NCBI GenBank assembly: GCA_019095985.1
Contig: CM032663.1
Coordinates: 41,055,474-41,119,473 of the forward strand
Origin: Streblospio benedicti
Lineage: Eukaryota > Annelida > Polychaeta > Spionida > Spionidae
Reading direction: 5' to 3'
Length of the DNA stretch: 64,000 bases
Shown: in pieces, positions 11,995-24,280 of the stretch
How positions within the stretch are numbered: position 1 is the first letter of the stretch
Layout: every line of letters starts with the position of its first letter
Notes under the pieces: generated by a model
The model's input: the letters and a program-made list of their open reading frames with translations, nothing else
Told to the model about the DNA's origin: nothing
The model's database searches: none
Program-made: the position numbers and the translations under genes

Positions 11995-13527
11995 CTTTTT
12001 TCAATCTCTGTGAGAGGCAGAGTCCACGGTTTTCAATCAATCTCCAGTTTTTGTGAGGTATAAGCAGAGCTTGTGAGGAAATCAAGAGTTTTCATGAGGA
12101 AAATGTTTACTTTTGAAATTGGCGGTTTGGATTTTTCATTGTAAATGGTCTATAAACCATTTCTGAGCACAATTTTTGTCGTCCATGCACTATAAGAATA
12201 CTTCTGGCACATACTGATGCGATTTATTTCCACTCACATGGGCTGGTTTCTGCTGCTAAGTCTGCAATACATGACCACCCACCTTCAAAATTGAGGTCAT
12301 CTGATAGAAAATGATGAATATAGTTGCTGTAAAGACATACTTCAGGCAAAATATGAATGGAAATGTATCTCAAACTTGATACAAAAACAGATTACACTAA
12401 TCCCATGCTTTTTAAAACCACATAACTGCCCAAAATTACAAAAAGTCGTGGTACGCTGTGATAAGCAGTTTTTGTGAGAGCTACAAACCAGTTTTTTGTG
12501 AGTAAATTGAATATATGTATTTGATTATGTTTCATCTTTCGGATATGTAGGTTGAAAACTGGTTTTAAAAGATCTTTGGAGATCCATACAGGTGATGGAC
12601 ATATACAGATTGAGATCAGTTTTAATAGGATGGGAATGAAAAGTGTTTTGTTTTGTAACTTGAGAACTAAGATCAAATTCCATAACATTTAGTTGATTAT
12701 GCATTGGCAAATACACGCGTTTTGAAAAGGTGTGCTCAAAGTGAATTGAATGGTTTGTTAATCAAGAACCCCTTCTATATTGAAGATCGTGCTGAGATAG
12801 AGGACACATAACGCTAGCAACCACTGGATGTGGCAGGGAGTCAGTATTCTTTAATTTCAGTTTTGTATTTTGTTCTCTGGGTACACTAATAAAGTGGTAT
12901 GTTGACACTGTGTTTATTAATTGCTATACATAGAAGAAAACTAGAATTACCAAAAAGCATTAAGCTTTAACATTTCACAGAATAAATCATCATACACTCT
13001 TAATATTGCAATATGCAAGTCCTCACAAGCTCTTGTTTCATGATTTTCAACTCCTCACGAAAACTGTTGATTGTACATTTCTGTAGATTTGGAGACTTTA
13101 CACAATATAGAAGTTAATAATATAGATGCAATGCATAAGGTAGTTTTCAGTCAAGCATAAGCTACATGCCTGACCCAACTAAGGGTTTAACAAAGCAATA
13201 TACGGCAAAATATCACTTATTTTCGGACAGTGGACAGCCATGTAGAACGAGGGTCTTCATCTATTGCAGACTTAGCAGCAGAAACCAGCCCATGTGAGTG
13301 GAAATAAATCGCATCAGTGTGTGCCAGAAGTATTCTTATAGTGCATGGATGACAAAAATTGTGCTCAGAAATGATTTTTAGCCCGTTTACAGTGGAAAAT
13401 CCAAACCGCCAATTTCGAAAAGTAAACATTTTCCTCACAAAAAACTCTTGATTTCACAAGCTCTGCTTATACCAGGAATGTTCAAATGTCTGACTCTGTC
13501 TCTCACGGTGACTGAAAAGGTTTGCTT
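11995..13527. mobile_element. Fold-back element with arms of about 0.25 kb
   Basis: About 12008-12265 and 13240-13515 are inverted copies. GTATAAGCAGAGCTTGTGAG on the left meets CTCTGCTTATAC on the right, and ACTCACATGGGCTGGTTTCT meets AGAAACCAGCCCATGTGAGT. The roughly 1 kb middle has no transposase frame but repeats short TTTTGTGAG motifs. Neither arm ends cleanly and I found no certain target duplication. It lies just beyond duplication unit 2. Confidence 0.8.
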
Positions 13528-15830
13528 CAAAGTAAATTTATATGTTTCTATTAGAAGGGATTTTGTAGATTTTTGTTTTTGGTGGAAATCGATTGAATTA
13601 CACGTCAGGCCCGAAAATTTGGCAGTTCTTTAATTTTACAACATTTAATCTTTATCATCACTAAGAAATAAATATAGTAATGTCGTTGTTGTGATATATG
13701 TATTTTATTCTGCATTTGTTCGTAATAATTCTAACTTCATGGGAGAATTTAATTCGATGTTGCAATACAATGAACGCTATAATTTCACTCGTAATAAAAG
13801 CAACATACTGCATTTTACCGGAAATCAGAGTAAACCCAGCAGGGAAAAAGTTCAACCACATAAAAAAAAATCAAAATATATTGTTACCTGCACCAGCCGG
13901 TTGCACTTAAAGGTTCTATTATTCAAAGTATTGATGCTGATTCTTATTATCACACTTTGAGACCATAATATTCTACATATTTTAAGAAATCTATCGAATA
14001 CTCCCCCTGATCAAGATTAGCAATAATGCTCTTTATTATCGCCCTACCTGTCTGCTAACATATCGCTTATCTAAAGCGCTTATATTAACAATATGCAAAC
14101 AACGATGCGCGCTTTGACTAAGGCTGATTCTCTGAAACCAGCATACATATGCATAAATTATGATAATGAGCTTTTGTAGCGCTTACTCCTAATCGCAGAT
14201 TGCAGTATGGTCGGTGTTGACATGTTTCGCTAGGTAATAAAGGCTAATCATTGATTAGCGAGTCAGTAGAATGTAACGTTAAATATTATTGGTAGTTGGG
14301 CCCATCTGTTAGCCAATCAGATGGCGCAATAATTAGTTTGTTCGATAAACAGAAATACGCCATCATTTCTCGTATGAGCGTGATTTATGATGACGAAATG
14401 CACATCGATATGGCGGATGTTACAAATTTTGTTAGGTATTTTTACATTTTTCTTAAATTACATCGTTATTTAAACGTGTTAGTGTTTAATCGTGTCGGAT
14501 AAATTTTATTCGCTCGATTAGGTGGCAATAGCATTCTTTTTACAAGCCGCTTTTGTGCAATAATCGTGTTTTTTGCACATTTCATGTGCTGGGACAAGTC
14601 AATCTCTAATGAAATTGTTAAATGTAATAAAGTCGGCAACTTGAGATTAGCGGGCGCCATAGGCACCGCCTGGGTGGGCAGGCGGGGGAGGAGGGGACCC
14701 CTAAAAAATTTTGGGGGCGAGGGGAAAAAAATTTTTGAAAATTTGATGCATTTTTTCTGCAATCTAGACTAGAGCTACTATTTGGCATAGACAGATATCT
14801 ACATAGTGTTTCGCGATATTCATTCAAATATTACTTATATATGCCATAAGATAATACTTATTATATATCTGGAATGTACATCATGTAATGGAATCATAAT
14901 ATTAATGAATGTTTGATATCTGCTCTGTATCCTTTTAATGCCACAATTAAATAGAAAATATTAGAATTCTGGTATGAAAAGTTTTAGCGCTGCGTGCGAT
15001 GAAATATTAGACCCACAAAAAAAGTGGTGTATCCAAAACTTGACTGAAACCCCCCCTCGCCGAAATGGAATATCGTTCCATTTTTTGCGAAGGGTGACAA
15101 AATATACATCATCCCTTACTTATATTTTCGTAAGATAAATATTACTTATGAGTCATAAAAAATTATATGATCTATGGTGAACGTAGACCAGTAGGATTAT
15201 GGATTTATTTGTCTAGAAATTTGATTATGGCTGATGAAGTTTCTTTTCACCTTATGGAAAATGTCCTCTACATATAATTCTAAGAAATTGAGTCTTAATT
15301 AAGGGGAACTGAGGGCAGGAATAAACGTTCGTTTGCTAAATTTCGAGGGCGTGGAGGCCACTATCTAGTTTTCATTTTGATATTCAGTACCATTTTGAAG
15401 TTATGATGAAAAAAATGTTACTCAATGAACGTGCTGTCAGCACATTAGTCCACTGTGTTTTATGCTAGTTGCTTTATCTCTTATATGAAACTGTCCTCCA
15501 TTAATTTCATCTAATTTGCTTGAACTTTGTCAACAAGGAAGACCCAGCACATATTAACAATGAAAACATTTTATTACATAGAAACAAAGCAGTATCGGTA
15601 ATAAAATACTTTACGATGGCCTATACTGGTCTTCTTAGTTTAATAACCTTATTAGAACAAAACTGATGCTGGCAAAACACAACAATGGCTGGGGTCATTA
15701 CACCGACAACAAACTAACTAGATATTTATTTGGCAGCCTACCTGTAAATTCTTAACTTATGCTTATAGTGTGTATCTCATTTGCAATAGAATGGTATTTT
15801 AGCACTCGACGATTGTCGTAGTCAATCCTA
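13528..15830. other. Intronic AT-rich stretch with a GC-rich repeat patch
   Basis: No exon seen. At 14650-14740 is a G-rich patch (GGGCGCCATAGGCACCGCCT and GGGCGAGGGGAAAAAAA) that looks like a fragment of a dispersed repeat and gives frames on both strands. The rest is featureless. Confidence 0.35.
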
Positions 15831-15930
15831 CCATGAGCCCCAGCATCATGGGAGGGTGTATATGTGGTGTGTCACTCCTGATCCTGACCCAACACTATAA
15901 GTTACAAACACTATACCATGCATTTGGCAG
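15831..15930. repeat. Fragment of a dispersed repeat shared with 42.4 kb
   Basis: GAGCCCCAGCATCATGGG at 15835-15852 and ACAAACACTATA at about 15904-15915 recur at 42402-42420 and 42450-42461 in the same order, with different spacing. This suggests one MITE-like family with two diverged copies in the window. Confidence 0.55.
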
Positions 15931-15949
15931 CCTACCTAAAAATAAATAT

Positions 15950-16223
15950 TAAGAATAAAATGCACATTAAAATTGGTTCTAAGATGTCTAAGGTGATTGT
16001 CTGATAACATTTAGTTACTAATAATAAAATATATACATTGTATCTATTTGTCAAGAGTAAGGTATAATTTAATATATGATTGTACAGTGACGACAGATAT
16101 ATTAAATTATACCTTACCTTTGACAAATAGATACAATGTATATATATATATATTATTAGTAACTAAATGTTATCAGGACAATCCTTTAGACATCTTAGAA
16201 CCAATTAATGCATTTTATTCTTA
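15950..16223. mobile_element. Near-perfect palindromic MITE with mirrored frames
   Basis: Arms of about 126 bp (15950-16075 and 16098-16223) are inverted copies; for example AGATACAATGTATATA on the right mirrors TATATACATTGTATCT on the left. The loop is about 22 bp. Because of the symmetry, both strands read nearly the same peptide (VRYNLIY, NRYNVYI, LDILEPI). The peptides are a by-product of the palindrome, not evidence of a gene. DNA or RNA from it would fold into a long hairpin. Confidence 0.88.
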
Positions 16224-17157
16224 TCATTGTATTTTTAATGTTCAGTCATTGTTTTAGGCTATTTCTTGATCTTTACGCTTTTATAAATTATTAAAATATT
16301 CCCTGAAGTGTCGAAACGTTGGAATAAACTAAATTAAACAAAATTTTAATGTCTCCAAATACACAGAATAAGTAGTAAAAACAACAAGTTATTTTTAGGA
16401 TGATTTTTTTCCCATTTGGCTCTTCCCCCGCATTATCAGTACAAATTTACTGTGTGAAGCAAACTTGAATGTTATCAAAGCATCATAGGACTATTCAAAC
16501 CAGATGGATATACAATGCTTTTGTGTGAATTGAGAGCCTATTCCTGGAGCGTGCTCAATCTAGCTTACTCAATCATATAATTGAGCACACATCTGGACCA
16601 ATCAGAATGTTTTATTAGTGATGATTTATGTACTGAATGATAGAATATAGTACAAAAGGGTAGCTATTAGTTGAAGAAGATTTTATGTAAAAAACATTGT
16701 ACATGTACATCTTAAACACAATATCGTGATGTATATTCAAGTCTGTGAATTAAATATACCAAAGTCTATTATCCAAAATCTTGTTTTTAATAATCTCTCC
16801 TAAGTTAGGAAAAGAACAATCATCATTGTTAACATTCTCGCATCAATCAACATTGAACTTTTTTTCAGCAAATTTTTCAGCAATTTGAAAAAAAAACTGT
16901 TTTTCCAATTGTTTTATGTGATTTTTTGCTTTCCATGGATTTCTCCAGTTATGAAGTCTTGATTACATTTACTGGTAGTAGTACATATACCCTAGAACCT
17001 CTGTTTCCAAATTTGCTAACTTTTGCAATAACTTTACCAGTTTACCTGCACCTGTCATCTTATCATTTGTATCAATTTGTGGCGCAACATTTAGATAAGT
17101 GTCTCTTTTTACGTATGCAATCATGTTTTATCATGGTTTTTTTTTGTTTTGTCTCGT

Positions 17158-17560
17158 TCATAGACATATGATTTTTTGGATATGAATTGTCTCTCTGCAA
17201 TCGATGTTAATGGTACTAGAATCACTATTGTTGACAACTGAACCTTGCTGATTGGATTTTTTTTCATAGGTAGATCTAACTGACATTGAAGGTACTTCAT
17301 TTTTATCATCTTTATCGAGACAAAACTTCATCAGTGATTCACTAGAGTTTTGGGTCATACTTTCAGTTTTATTTTTAGTTATTTTCAGATGTTTCAGTGG
17401 TACAGTAGGTCTCTATATTGTATGGTTTGGTGTATCACTTGAAACTTTACATTCCTCCATGGTAGCACTTTGAAGTACATAAGATATTGGCTGAGAAAAT
17501 GATTCCTTGATTTCGTTTTTATCGATTTCAAATTCTTCAACATAACTAATTGTTTCATCA
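17158..17560 (-). pseudogene. Possible 3' part of the caspase-fold gene
   Basis: Minus-strand open segments read SYVEEFEIDKNEIKESF and, after breaks, SSESLMKFCLDKDDKNEV, STYEKKSNQQGSVVNN and DSSTINIDCRETIHIQKI. The composition (Ser, Asn, Asp, Lys rich) continues that of the upstream segment. It may be the disordered tail of the same protein, now interrupted, or chance frames in AT-rich DNA. Confidence 0.3.
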
Positions 17561-17681
17561 TTGTAATTATCAAGACAGATATTTTGAATGGGACGGTATA
17601 TCTTTTATCTCTTCACTTTTTGTGGACTGATTTGCGTGTTATTTTTTTGTATCTGGAGTTGATTCTTGACAGTAGACTTGA

Positions 17682-18307
17682 TTATGTTTTTTCTTTCAGT
17701 TCATTAACATACATTTCTAGATTCCGGTGGGTTGATTCTTGAATTTGGTTGTTTTCTTTGTTATATTTTATAGAGTTAATGGTTTTGGGGCGTTCTTCAC
17801 ATGTGAAATGAACCACTTTAATATGATGAGACTCTGCATGAAGATGACCATAACATTGTGCAAAAATTAGAGTAACATTATTAATTTCATTGTTCTTGGC
17901 CTTTATGATATTGTTTATTCGATCAATAGCAAAATCAAGCTTAATGTTGTCGTCCTCATCTTGAAGGCATAGTCCTGTTGGGGACCCATGCCCATTGAAG
18001 ACTATAACATGTTCACATTCATCGTTGCAGTTAGTTAGAAATGTTTCAATGTTTGCTTGCATTTCATCCCATTGCTTTACTACTATTGGCTCAGTTTTAT
18101 GAAGATCTTCATCCTCAAGAAGCTCTGTAAATTTCTCATATTGAAGTTTTCTTTGATATTCATCTTCTTTTTACATTAAGTTTCTTATTCTTTTTTGCCT
18201 TTTGTAACATTTTCCATAGGTGCAGTTAGGAGTAAATATTTAGATTTAGATTTCAGGCATTTATCATTGTCTTTCTGAACTTGATACATTTTCTTTTCAC
18301 TGCCAAT
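17682..18307 (-). pseudogene. Caspase-fold (clan CD) protein, main exon, damaged
   Basis: The exon starts after a good acceptor (ATTTCAG|ATTGGC) and reads GSEKKMYQVQ, then a hydrophobic strand YLLLTAPMENVTKG. It then loses frame in A-rich sequence (18200-18160) and resumes with YQRKLQYEKFTELLEDEDLH. The long open part from 18062 has VIVFNGHGSPTGLCLQ and VTLIFAQCYGHLH. A strand ending in His-Gly and a later strand ending Gln-Cys-x-Gly, 45 residues apart, is the catalytic dyad arrangement of caspase-like cysteine peptidases. I do not recognise the family. The gene lies antisense in the RECQL intron. Two single-base indels in A runs separate the segments, so it is a recent pseudogene or a mis-sequenced gene. 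Confidence 0.55.
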
Positions 18308-18675
18308 CTGAAATTTATTTAGGATTTATATGAATTATAAGACAATCTCATGTATGCTAATGATTAAAAATGAAATAGGCATAATTCATGAATACAAATG
18401 TAAATGTACGTGTATGGTGTTTACATCCAAGGCAATTGCATCTGTGAAACAAATATAATTATTTATCTTATGAAATTATTAATGTCTTTCTCATTTTTCA
18501 TATTCTCAACTATATTAGAGTTACATCCAGTGATATAATTGCCTTTGGTTTAGATGACATTTATTTCTGTGAACTGAAATTCCAATATTTAAGAAACATT
18601 CGAAAAGTGATATAGATTTGGGCACCTTTCAGTAGTGTTTTAAGTCGTTATTTCATGTATGTTATAGATACCTAC

Positions 18676-18766
18676 CTCATCAGGACTATCAGCAGAATTG
18701 ACACTAATTTCTTCTTTATGATCCATGATGTCATTGGCACAATTTCTTACATTTATCAGATTTAAC
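18676..18766 (-). CDS. Upstream exon of the caspase-fold gene
   Basis: Acceptor CATTTCAG|GTTAAA and donor GATGAG|GTAGGT. The frame LNLINVRNCANDIMDHKEE then ISVNSADSPDE runs in phase 0 into the next exon (IGSEKKM). The open frame enters from the acceptor in phase 2, which matches the donor phase of the exon at 19735-19793. The ATG at 18726 could also be the start. An acidic, Ser-rich leader is all that can be seen. Confidence 0.5.
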
Positions 18767-19734
18767 CTGAAATGATATGTACCTACCGGTATATTAAACT
18801 GATGATTGGAAAACTATATACAAATATGTAAAAGTATATAATGTTGCTTAAATTTTAAAGTATGTTCAATTAGATTATTTTTTCTTAATTTATTTGCGAT
18901 AATATTTTATAAAAAATAGTACCCAATCATGTTGAAGATAATATTCATGGTATTGCTTTCTTTGATTAAAGTATTTTTCTTTTCATACATAAGCCCATTC
19001 CTATGTTTTTTTTTTTTCTTGAATTCTGCTGGCAACATGTTTTTTTTATTTTAAATTTTTCCATATCCTCGTGGACTCTATCAATCTGAAACAAAAGATC
19101 AACAAAATTTAAAAAAAGAATTATTCTGGATTTGCATGATTGGGTGAAAGAAATGTCAAAATCATTTTTGCCTTAGAATATCAATACAATATTAACTTTT
19201 ATATTTATGTGTCTTCCATGGCACTTGAATATGTTGAAGTATCAATCCAGGTTATCATAGACATCGATTTAATAAAACAAGAAAATTATTATCTTTATGG
19301 GCACCAGGATTGAAAAAGGATGGTTGATAAATGAAATATATACTATTACAAATTACATCACAGGCAGATCCAAGTTTTTAAGTGGATGTGAGACCCATCA
19401 GGGCGAACTCACATGTTATAACAAAAACCCATTTATACATCATATTTTTTCACCTTGGGACGTAATCTATATGTATCTGCCAGTGTGCTTTGTCTCTTCT
19501 TATGTATATAGACCTCCAAACGAGAAGAAAGTGCATTCATAATATGTTTGGTATTGCATTTATAAACTTCCCCTCTAATCAGACAGTTTTGATTATCATA
19601 ATATTTAAAAAATGAATTGTAAAGTAAATAACTACTTTGTGAAGGTTTATAAAATTTGATTTAGATACCTGGTAGATAATTCATATATTACCAGTGTATT
19701 ATTTTTTATTAAACATTAAATTTTATTCAGTTAC

Positions 19735-19793
19735 CTGAAGTCCTGTTTTTTGCTAATGAAATCCTCTATGCTGTTTTAATCATTTTTATTCAT
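19735..19793 (-). pseudogene. Possible first exon of the caspase-fold gene, stop at codon 6
   Basis: ATG at 19793-19791, donor CTTCAG|GTAACT, phase 2 out. The frame reads MNKND, a TAA, then NSIEDFISKKQDF. A diverged version at 25737-25801 is fully open. The phase fits the exon at 18676-18766. The stop means that this copy cannot start translation here. Confidence 0.38.
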
Positions 19794-20149
19794 AGTAGAA
19801 TCCACTTATATTTATACGACTTTCACTATAATATTATTTATGTGTTATTCTAATAATTTGCTTCATATGTATAGTCAGTGACTTCTCGTTAGGCTAGCTT
19901 TATACACATTATATAACTGCGTAGATCTTAAATATTATTATGTCAGCTTTAGATTCTAATATTTGTTTTGATATGTATGTAACCACTGGGGATTTCTATC
20001 ATTATCAAATTATGATACTGGTAATAACTGCAGCAAACTTTTTTGGTATAAATAGCATAATATTAGAAGAATTGAGCCTGCTTGATATGGTAATCTAGCA
20101 ATTTGGTACCAGCACTTGGTACATACAGAGCCCCGTAAGGTAATAAGTT

Positions 20150-20320
20150 TGCCTCCACGCCCGCATGTTTAATGTGAAACCAGACCCACACCCGCACATA
20201 TAAACTATTGAAGCCTGCACCCAAGCCCGCACCCGCATATTTTATAAAAATTGAGCCCGGACCCACACCCGCACCCGTAGGTACAAGTAAAACCCGCAAA
20301 GCCCGCACTGAAGCCTGCAT
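20150..20320. repeat. Degenerate CCCGCAC short tandem repeat
   Basis: Many spaced copies of CCCGCAC/ACCCGCA/AGCCTGCA, giving a C-rich strand in otherwise AT-rich DNA. Imperfect units of 6-12 bp. Confidence 0.7.
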
Positions 20321-20339
20321 TTATTTTCACTGCTGCTGT

Positions 20340-20656
20340 TGTAATTAGGTACTTTTTCTTGGTTTGTTGGTTCATCCTTAGTTTTTTGCTAGTACAGCAG
20401 TGTCTAATGTTGTCTGATTCTTTGGCAAGTAGCACTTATGCCTTCTTAATTGCGACATTCCTGAGCTTCTACCTCTATACACCAGGGCATGTTTTGCAAT
20501 TTTTACATGCGGCAAATGGTATTTCTTCATTTTTTGTCATTTGTGACTTGTCCGAAATTGTCCCATCGCTTCCGATTTTTCCATTAACATTGTTTATAGA
20601 AATATTTTCCCCTAATCTTATCTTGTCTGTAACAGAATTTGCTGTCTCCATGATTT
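20340..20656 (-). mobile_element. hAT-type transposase N-terminal fragment (BED finger)
   Basis: The minus strand opens METANSVTDKIRLGENISIN, then FAACKNCKTCPGV, and after a stop RGRSSGMSQLRRHKCYLPKN and QTTLDTAVLAKN. C-x2-C followed by SGxSxLxRHxC is the BED zinc finger found at the N-terminus of hAT transposases. No catalytic domain follows, so it is a fragment. Confidence 0.6.
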
Positions 20657-20660
20657 AAAA

Positions 20661-22430
20661 GACTAATTCAATGTTTCCACTCTGTAGCAAAATTCCAACT
20701 GATAAATCTGCTGAAGAGATATTGGACTTTTATATGGGACTTAAGCCAAATAAATGTATGCCAAACCATCTCATGATATTTCTGAAACTTGCAAAAATGT
20801 ATATTTCAGATAAACATTACAGATGAAACATTATGGGGGAAAAACCATGCCTACTAAACTTTTACTATAATTACTTCTCTCTTTGAAGTTACAAAAAAAT
20901 CTTTGAAGTTACATGTCTAAAGCAATACTCTTAATGGGTAAACAACACAGACCATGTGTCTTGAAGAAATAAAAAATTTTGTATGGGGGTCTGCAAGCAC
21001 TGGAAAGTATATGTTGCACCATCCCATGAATATGTTTCACCATCCCATGATATTTTCTGAAAAGAGCATATTACACTAACTATTCTCTTTGAAAGGACAT
21101 TCACAAAGGAATTATCTTAATTAACAGGCAAACAAACACTGCCACTTCTAGTGATATTTTGGTAGTCCATTGTCCTATTGTTCTACAAAGCATCTCATTA
21201 GCAGATTAGCCTTTAATAGAAAGCAAATATATGATTACTAGAGAAGATTGCCAAGGAGAAACTTTCAATCACAAATTCTGCATAACAATGTTTTGCATCT
21301 TGTAGAGTTTTATAATTTGTGTATTGCTATTATGATTTTATATAAGCTACATGCATGTTTATGCTTTAAATTAATTACAAATTGTTTTACATTTTTGTTG
21401 GTATATATAGAATTAGGTCACCCTATTATGTAAAATATTGTATTTTAACTTGTAAAATGGATGGTATCAATAGTATGAAATGTGTAGTAAATTCAGCTAT
21501 TGGGTCAATATCATTTTGACCATTCACTTTTTTCTGATAGAGATAATTCAATCATATCTGAATGTGACAATTATCTATGAATATGGATATGGCTATATTG
21601 AAACAAGAATATGTTAAGTTTTGGACCTTTTAACTTTTTAGTTTTAAGTTTTATTTGGATATTTTCTACAAAAAGTATCATCTACAGGCCATGAAGTCCT
21701 AAAAGAAGTAAAATCTTGACTTGAGCACTAAGTCTTATAAAACCATTTAAAATTTGCACAATATGTTTTATTCAAATAAATTCACTTCTGGAGATATTTC
21801 CACTAAATTCTGATGCTTTTGGGAAGCTAGGAACCAACAATAATGTGCACGTTTGCTTATGAACTTGTGTGTGGATTATATAAGTGTTTGCAACCTTCTC
21901 TCTCTCGCTCTCATCCTTTTAACAAGCATATTTCTTACCATGAAAGATATTGTTGGAGACAGGTTTTGACAACCCTAAGGTTGTGAGACCAGAATGATAC
22001 CACTAGCCCAAACAGTGGGCAAAAAAAAAATTGTCAGAGAGAGAAGGTTGACAGTGTATCGCAAACACTGCAAAACACAAGCAAATGCATATAGATTATG
22101 AAGTGGTTCAGCTGGAATACATAACTAGATCAAAAAGTGTTCAAGAACACTGCGCCGCTAGAACGACGTTGACTTATGGGCAATGAAGATAGATTGTATA
22201 TACTGAAATAATGTATACTTTACAATCAAGAAATTTATGAATTTGAGGAGAAAACATCAGAATGAATCAGAATCAATATATCCAGCAAAAAGATATTTGT
22301 GTTGCCATACAATAGTACTGAATAACAAGATGATAATCAATATCTGTTTCAAATCCAATAATCAATTTTGCTGTTGCTCGGAATATTGATTTCTTTCTTG
22401 AAGGCTAAGTGCATTGAATATTATTAAAAA
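20661..22430. other. Intronic AT-rich stretch; nothing recognised
   Basis: No exon of the flanking genes and no named element seen. It contains poly-A/T runs and a short CT-rich run near 21899-21912. Confidence 0.35.
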
Positions 22431-22439
22431 TGTCATAAA

Positions 22440-22600
22440 ACGCTTCTAGAAAGCTCAGTTTAATTGGCAGATTGCCCAAAATCGAATCACTTCGGTGTCG
22501 CCTCAAACCTCATAGTTGTGTAAAGTTTGAACGAAATCGGTTCATCGGTACGCCCGCTAGCTTGTCCACAGACATACATACATAGTTACAAAGTTAGTTA
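22440..22600 (+). mobile_element. Probable 3' end of a LINE
   Basis: GTGTAAAGTTTGAACGAAAT followed by CGGTTCATCGGTACG and a tail of ACAGACATACATACATAG. Wording such as AAGTTTxAxCGAAATCxGTTCA with an ACAGACA tail ends many RTE-like LINEs. Upstream coding sequence was not found. Confidence 0.4.
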
Positions 22601-22989
22601 CATAGAAATACACATACTAGCAGGAAGATATCTAAGTAAAATGGGAAAGAACAAGGGTTTTTATGGTTCTCAGCAGCCAAAGAGCTGCAAGTATGTGTTT
22701 TTTTTTTTCAAGATTAAAAACCCGCAAACTCATTTCAAATTTTCAAACCTAGATATAATTCTTAAAATGATATTACAAGTTTTATTGAAAGGGGCCCAAT
22801 AACCATAGCAGGAAGGGTTAGTAGTAAATACATTTTTAACATAATTTTCTTTTATAGTTCATGGTTATGTGATAAAACAAATACCAGCCTTTGATGTAAT
22901 TTTTTTTCAGGATTGTAGAATTCTTACAAAAGTAATATAGTTCAAATACTTTTAGTTGCACTGGAAATAATCAAGATTCCTCCATTGTT

Positions 22990-23465
22990 TACACCTTGTT
23001 AGGTTTCTCGTTATTTTCTTACTACCCCCCTCACTGTGAACCTGGTCTAGTGCTCCAGCACCAGTAAGTTGCACTGTATAGTAGATACCTAAAGTAGTGC
23101 ATGTCAGCACAGGTTAAAGTCCTTCCGTCCAGGAGGCCCCTTCATGAAAACCTGGGATATCACCAGTCAGATGTCTGTGCTGCATGACAGGTTGAGGACA
23201 TTTCACGGACAGCCTAAAACACAATGAGGAGCTAGAGGGTTCTGGAATTCAGATCGTTTAGGGGCTATCAATCTGGGGCCACCTTGTCTTGGCGGGCTTG
23301 GGGTTAATGCCGACTTGCCCTGGGTGCAAGTAAGCGGCACATTGGCCAAAATACATCTGGGTTGGATTACTACGGGGGGAAAGAAGTGACGTTTTGCTTT
23401 CATGTGTTTTTTAACCTGCCCTTGGGAGCGGTTTTGGCAAAGCAATGCAATTGTGAAACTCACTT
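22990..23465. repeat. GC-richer island, probable dispersed repeat, unclassified
   Basis: The composition changes abruptly from AT-rich to balanced (for example GTCCTTCCGTCCAGGAGGCC and GGGCTATCAATCTGGGGCCA), with frames on both strands that match no family I know. It is likely an old mobile-element fragment inside the RECQL intron. Confidence 0.3.
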
Positions 23466-24280
23466 TGGTTACATTTAGATATAATTCTTTGATATTAAAG
23501 TTTTTTTATATAATATTCTAATAAACTTCAAACTGTTTAAGAAATGAAGAAGAAATGTTGGTTAAACATCTTGACACAAGTGGTATAAAGTCATATGGGA
23601 ATTTTACTAAATTTGGAAACTTGTGTAAGATAGCTTAAATGTGTAAAGCAGTTGATTTTGTCATTAAACTTAACTACAGTCAACAATTTAAATTCATTTC
23701 TTTCATCATTGTCATGGGAACATTATGAATAAAAGCACAAAATGTCATTTGTGTTTATCATCTGTGTTTCTGGTCAACTTTGCTTGATTTTTTGAATAAA
23801 AAAATCAATTTCCTATTAACTAATATATGATACAGGAGGCATATGTAAAATAATAGATTTTTTATGTACTTTGGCCTACTTTTGATGAAGTTAAAAGGAT
23901 TTATTGTTAACTGCGCTTATTTGTCTCCGAACAGCGGGACTTATCATCACCAAACTTGACAATAAAAATGTTCACGTGATTTGATATTGGTGTATTTTGG
24001 CTTTTAGATACCTATTGTTCTACTAACCTATGGTACACAATATGACTCCAGAGCTGATAACTCAAACTCTGAAGGTTTTTAAAACAAAATACGCATCTGT
24101 GTTTACAAAAAATTCACTAACAAACTTGGACATTTTCCATGACTAAATTCACGTGATTTGATATTTGAGATTGCCTACTTTTTCAAAAAATGGCCTGATC
24201 GGGAAATGGCCTGATCGGGAAGGGAATTTTAACGCTGCCTAACTGCTCCTAATTACATGATATCAAACTTCTCTTAAAAG

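Noticed and set aside
14466-14827. Frames on both strands around the G-rich patch near 14.65-14.74 kb
   Set aside because: Low-complexity G/A-rich repeat sequence with no splice-site chain or family motif.
15932-16257. Two opposite reading frames with similar peptides (VRYNLIY..., NRYNVYI...)
   Set aside because: They are a consequence of the near-perfect palindrome at 15950-16223 and show no family motif.
16300-16345. Hammerhead-ribozyme-like wording (CCTGAAGTGTCGAAACGTTGG)
   Set aside because: It has CUGA and GAAA-like parts but not the stems and conserved spacing needed; left as chance or repeat-end wording.
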